Position numbers and translations under genes: made by a program. This document shows positions 62,308 through 64,000 of a stretch of 64,000 bases of DNA, piece by piece. The stretch's first letter is position 1. Each line of letters opens with the position of its first letter. A model generated the notes under the pieces. The model was not told where the DNA came from. It did no database searches and worked only from the letters and a program-made list of their open reading frames with translations. The stretch is taken from NCBI RefSeq assembly GCF_000482725.1, contig NZ_KI519481.1:94801-158800 (forward strand), in the 5' to 3' direction. This stretch comes from Psychromonas arctica DSM 14288 (lineage in GTDB: Bacteria; Pseudomonadota; Gammaproteobacteria; Enterobacterales; Psychromonadaceae).

Positions 62308-62757
62308 ATGTTGAGACTTACAGCACAGTTTACTTTAACATTTTTAACCTTGATGCTAATTCTATCAACAACAGCGAAAAGTTATAACCTTTGTAGTTTT
62401 GATACTGAGTTTGTAGAAGCGGCTAAACTTACACTTAAAGATTTAAGCGTAAGGAAGGTACCGGTAGAGGTTCGTTTTTTAAGAGCTGATATTGAAGAGA
62501 TAGCGGGTTGTCATACCTTATTCATTTCAAAATATGATATAGCTAAATGGAATGATCTTATCATTAAGGGTCTTATTCCTAATGCCATGTTAGTTGGCGA
62601 ATTTAATAATTTTATTTTATCTGGTGGTCATATCAATTTTTTTATCGTTGGCGGTAAAGTCCGTTTTGAAATAAGTCCCAATAAATTGAAACGATCAGGT
62701 ATTAATATGAGTTCTAAAGTACTTCGCTTAGGTCGAATCTATAAAGGTCCATTGTAA
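62308..62757 (+). CDS. YfiR-family periplasmic protein (short form)
   Basis: A 149-residue exported protein, signal peptide about residues 1-23. The conserved YfiR/DUF4154 C-terminal half is clear: CHTLFISK, NAMLVGEFNNFILSGGHINFF, KVRFEISPNKLKRSGINMSSKVLRLGRI. The usual N-terminal FLYNFAKFVxWP segment is missing, so it is a shortened member. YfiR normally represses the diguanylate cyclase YfiN from the periplasm. Its stop overlaps the next start codon (TAATG). Confidence 0.8.
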   Translation: MLRLTAQFTLTFLTLMLILSTTAKSYNLCSFDTEFVEAAKLTLKDLSVRKVPVEVRFLRADIEEIAGCHTLFISKYDIAKWNDLIIKGLIPNAMLVGEFNNFILSGGHINFFIVGGKVRFEISPNKLKRSGINMSSKVLRLGRIYKGPL

Positions 62758-63923
62758 TGCCGTTACAACGCATATTGTTTAGATCATTGAAAGCCAAACT
62801 ACTTGCGATGTTGATGTTAGTCGCTTTTTTTAGCACTATTTCCATTGCCTCCATGTTCACTATCTATGAACTCAACGCAGTGACTAACGCCGAACAGTCT
62901 AGGCTTAACTCAATCGCTAATATACTGGCCCCAAATCTTACCGCAGCTTTGATTTTTGAAGATCAAGCAAGTGCTACAGAACAAATTAAATCTCTTCAGG
63001 GGCAAAGTAATATTGTTAGTGCTCAAGTAGAAGACATGAAAGGAAATGCTTTTGTTTCTGTTGTTGCAGCAAAGGACAATACCACACAAATATTTACGGA
63101 CTTAATGGTGGTTAAAACAACACTGCAGATGCAGGGGATTGTGTATGGCGTATTGACGATAAAGGCTGATTACTCGTTAATTGAACAGAGCTTATTATTT
63201 TTTAGCACTTTTTTACTGGTTATTTTAGTACTCATTTTAGTGCTCAGTTTTATTTTGTCGTTATTTTTACGTAAAAGCCTCATTTATCCACTTACTCAGC
63301 TCGCTGCCGTCGCAGACAGGGTGACTAAAACCAATAATTATAGTTTACGCTCACAGGTGTTATCGAGTGATGAAGTAGGTAATTTAGCTTCCTGTTTTAA
63401 TTTGATGTTAGAAACCATTGAACAACGGGATCATTCTTTAGAAGAAACTGTTCAGCAGCGAACAACGGCGTTGAAAGTGGCTAATACACAATTAACCACA
63501 CAAGCCTTTAGTGACCCTCTCTCTGGTCTGCCTAATCGGCGTTATATACTGAATAAACTAGCTGACTTGATTGAATACGAAAAAGATAAAAGTTTTGCTG
63601 TATTAGCACTAGATCTCGATGGTTTTAAAGAAATAAATGACACCTTAGGTCACGACTACGGTGATTTACTGTTGATTGCAGTGAGTAAATCTATTGCAAG
63701 TGTGTTGACTGATTTTGAAATATTAGCGAGATTAGGGGGAGATGAATTTATTATCTTAGTGGAAAATGTAATCAACTTATCTGATATAGACACTATCTCT
63801 ATTGGTATTCATGAACATTTATCAAAAGGATTTGTGATCAAAGGTAAGCATGTATATGTCACCACCAGTATCGGTATTGCAATTTTTCCTGATCATGGAG
63901 AAACGGTCAGGGCTAAATCATGA
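62757..63923 (+). CDS. YfiN-like CHASE8-HAMP-GGDEF protein, truncated
   Basis: Inner-membrane diguanylate cyclase: TM1 at about 15-37, periplasmic CHASE8-like sensor about 38-138, TM2 about 140-168, HAMP about 170-225, coiled linker, then GGDEF with DPLSGLPNRRYI, ALDLDGFKEINDTLGHDYGD and the active motif RLGGDEFII. The domain is cut after FPDHGET: the next codons give VRAKS and a stop, and the usual ADxAMYxAK helix is absent in every frame of the following 75 bases. The catalytic core is present, but the fold is incomplete. Confidence 0.82.
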   Translation: MPLQRILFRSLKAKLLAMLMLVAFFSTISIASMFTIYELNAVTNAEQSRLNSIANILAPNLTAALIFEDQASATEQIKSLQGQSNIVSAQVEDMKGNAFVSVVAAKDNTTQIFTDLMVVKTTLQMQGIVYGVLTIKADYSLIEQSLLFFSTFLLVILVLILVLSFILSLFLRKSLIYPLTQLAAVADRVTKTNNYSLRSQVLSSDEVGNLASCFNLMLETIEQRDHSLEETVQQRTTALKVANTQLTTQAFSDPLSGLPNRRYILNKLADLIEYEKDKSFAVLALDLDGFKEINDTLGHDYGDLLLIAVSKSIASVLTDFEILARLGGDEFIILVENVINLSDIDTISIGIHEHLSKGFVIKGKHVYVTTSIGIAIFPDHGETVRAKS

Positions 63924-64000
63924 AAAGCCTAAAAAATGAACAGCGTTTTTATAAAAATAAAGTGACAGATATCGCACGATCATTCTTATCACAATGATCG
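63905..64000. other. Junction and unidentified sequence at the window edge
   Basis: Homology to GGDEF proteins stops near 63905. What follows contains a short frame starting at ATG 63920 (MKSLKNEQRFYKNKV..., 25 codons) ending near 63997. This could be the left end of an inserted element, but too little is visible to name it. Confidence 0.35.

Overview
This is an AT-rich chromosomal segment of a marine gammaproteobacterium. I place it near Psychromonas or the Vibrionales/Alteromonadales: there is a MotY for a sodium-driven polar flagellum next to RNase T, cysZ/zipA/ligA neighbours, an ald-lrp pair, the run ftsK-lolA-rarA-crcB-serS, and close Lrp and FadR homologues. I see no rRNA, tRNA, CRISPR array, prophage or complete insertion sequence.

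Layout. 0.2-6 kb: a xanthine-type NCS2 permease and the overlapping polyamine importer operon potABCD. 6.4-13.7 kb: a beta-CASP metallo-beta-lactamase protein, an acetate kinase without pta, an OprD-type porin, a ZIP metal transporter, acylphosphatase and a small P-loop kinase. 13.8-15.5 kb: an EamA exporter divergent from a MarR regulator, with two operator-like palindromes between them. 15.7-21.3 kb: an amine or amino-acid catabolic set (APC permease, FAD oxidoreductase, RidA-like protein, ornithine-cyclodeaminase-like protein) beside an AraC regulator. 21.5-30 kb: a complete glycerol-type ABC importer in the order glpSTPQUV, with a sigma-54 promoter and a divergent AcoR-type sigma-54 activator. 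30.3-32.3 kb: ald and lrp, separated by a MITE-like element. 32.4-41.7 kb: accessory genes, including a degenerate-GGDEF/EAL protein, a PAS-GGDEF protein, psiE, a GNAT, rof, a spermidine-synthase-like protein, motY and rnt. 41.8-55.6 kb: conserved housekeeping genes (grxD, sodB, cysZ, zipA, ligA, dsbB, fadR, ftsK, lolA, rarA, crcB, serS). 56-59.8 kb: yaeP, a LexA-controlled sulA-like gene, purT and rdgC. 60.3 kb to the end: a TonB-dependent-receptor-like protein, a YfiR-like periplasmic protein and a CHASE8/HAMP/GGDEF protein whose catalytic domain breaks off near the window edge.

Most notable. (i) The receptor-YfiR-GGDEF operon looks like a YfiBNR-type envelope-to-c-di-GMP circuit with a TonB-type barrel in place of YfiB. 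(ii) The glycerol importer ATPases are complementarily degenerate: GlpS lacks the H-loop histidine and GlpT lacks the LSGGQ signature, which predicts one working ATP site. (iii) The sulA-like gene has a consensus LexA box. (iv) At least two families of short dispersed repeats lie in intergenic DNA, one forming an element of about 240 bp with inverted ends between ald and lrp. (v) The usual lrp-ftsK neighbourhood is split by about 17 kb.
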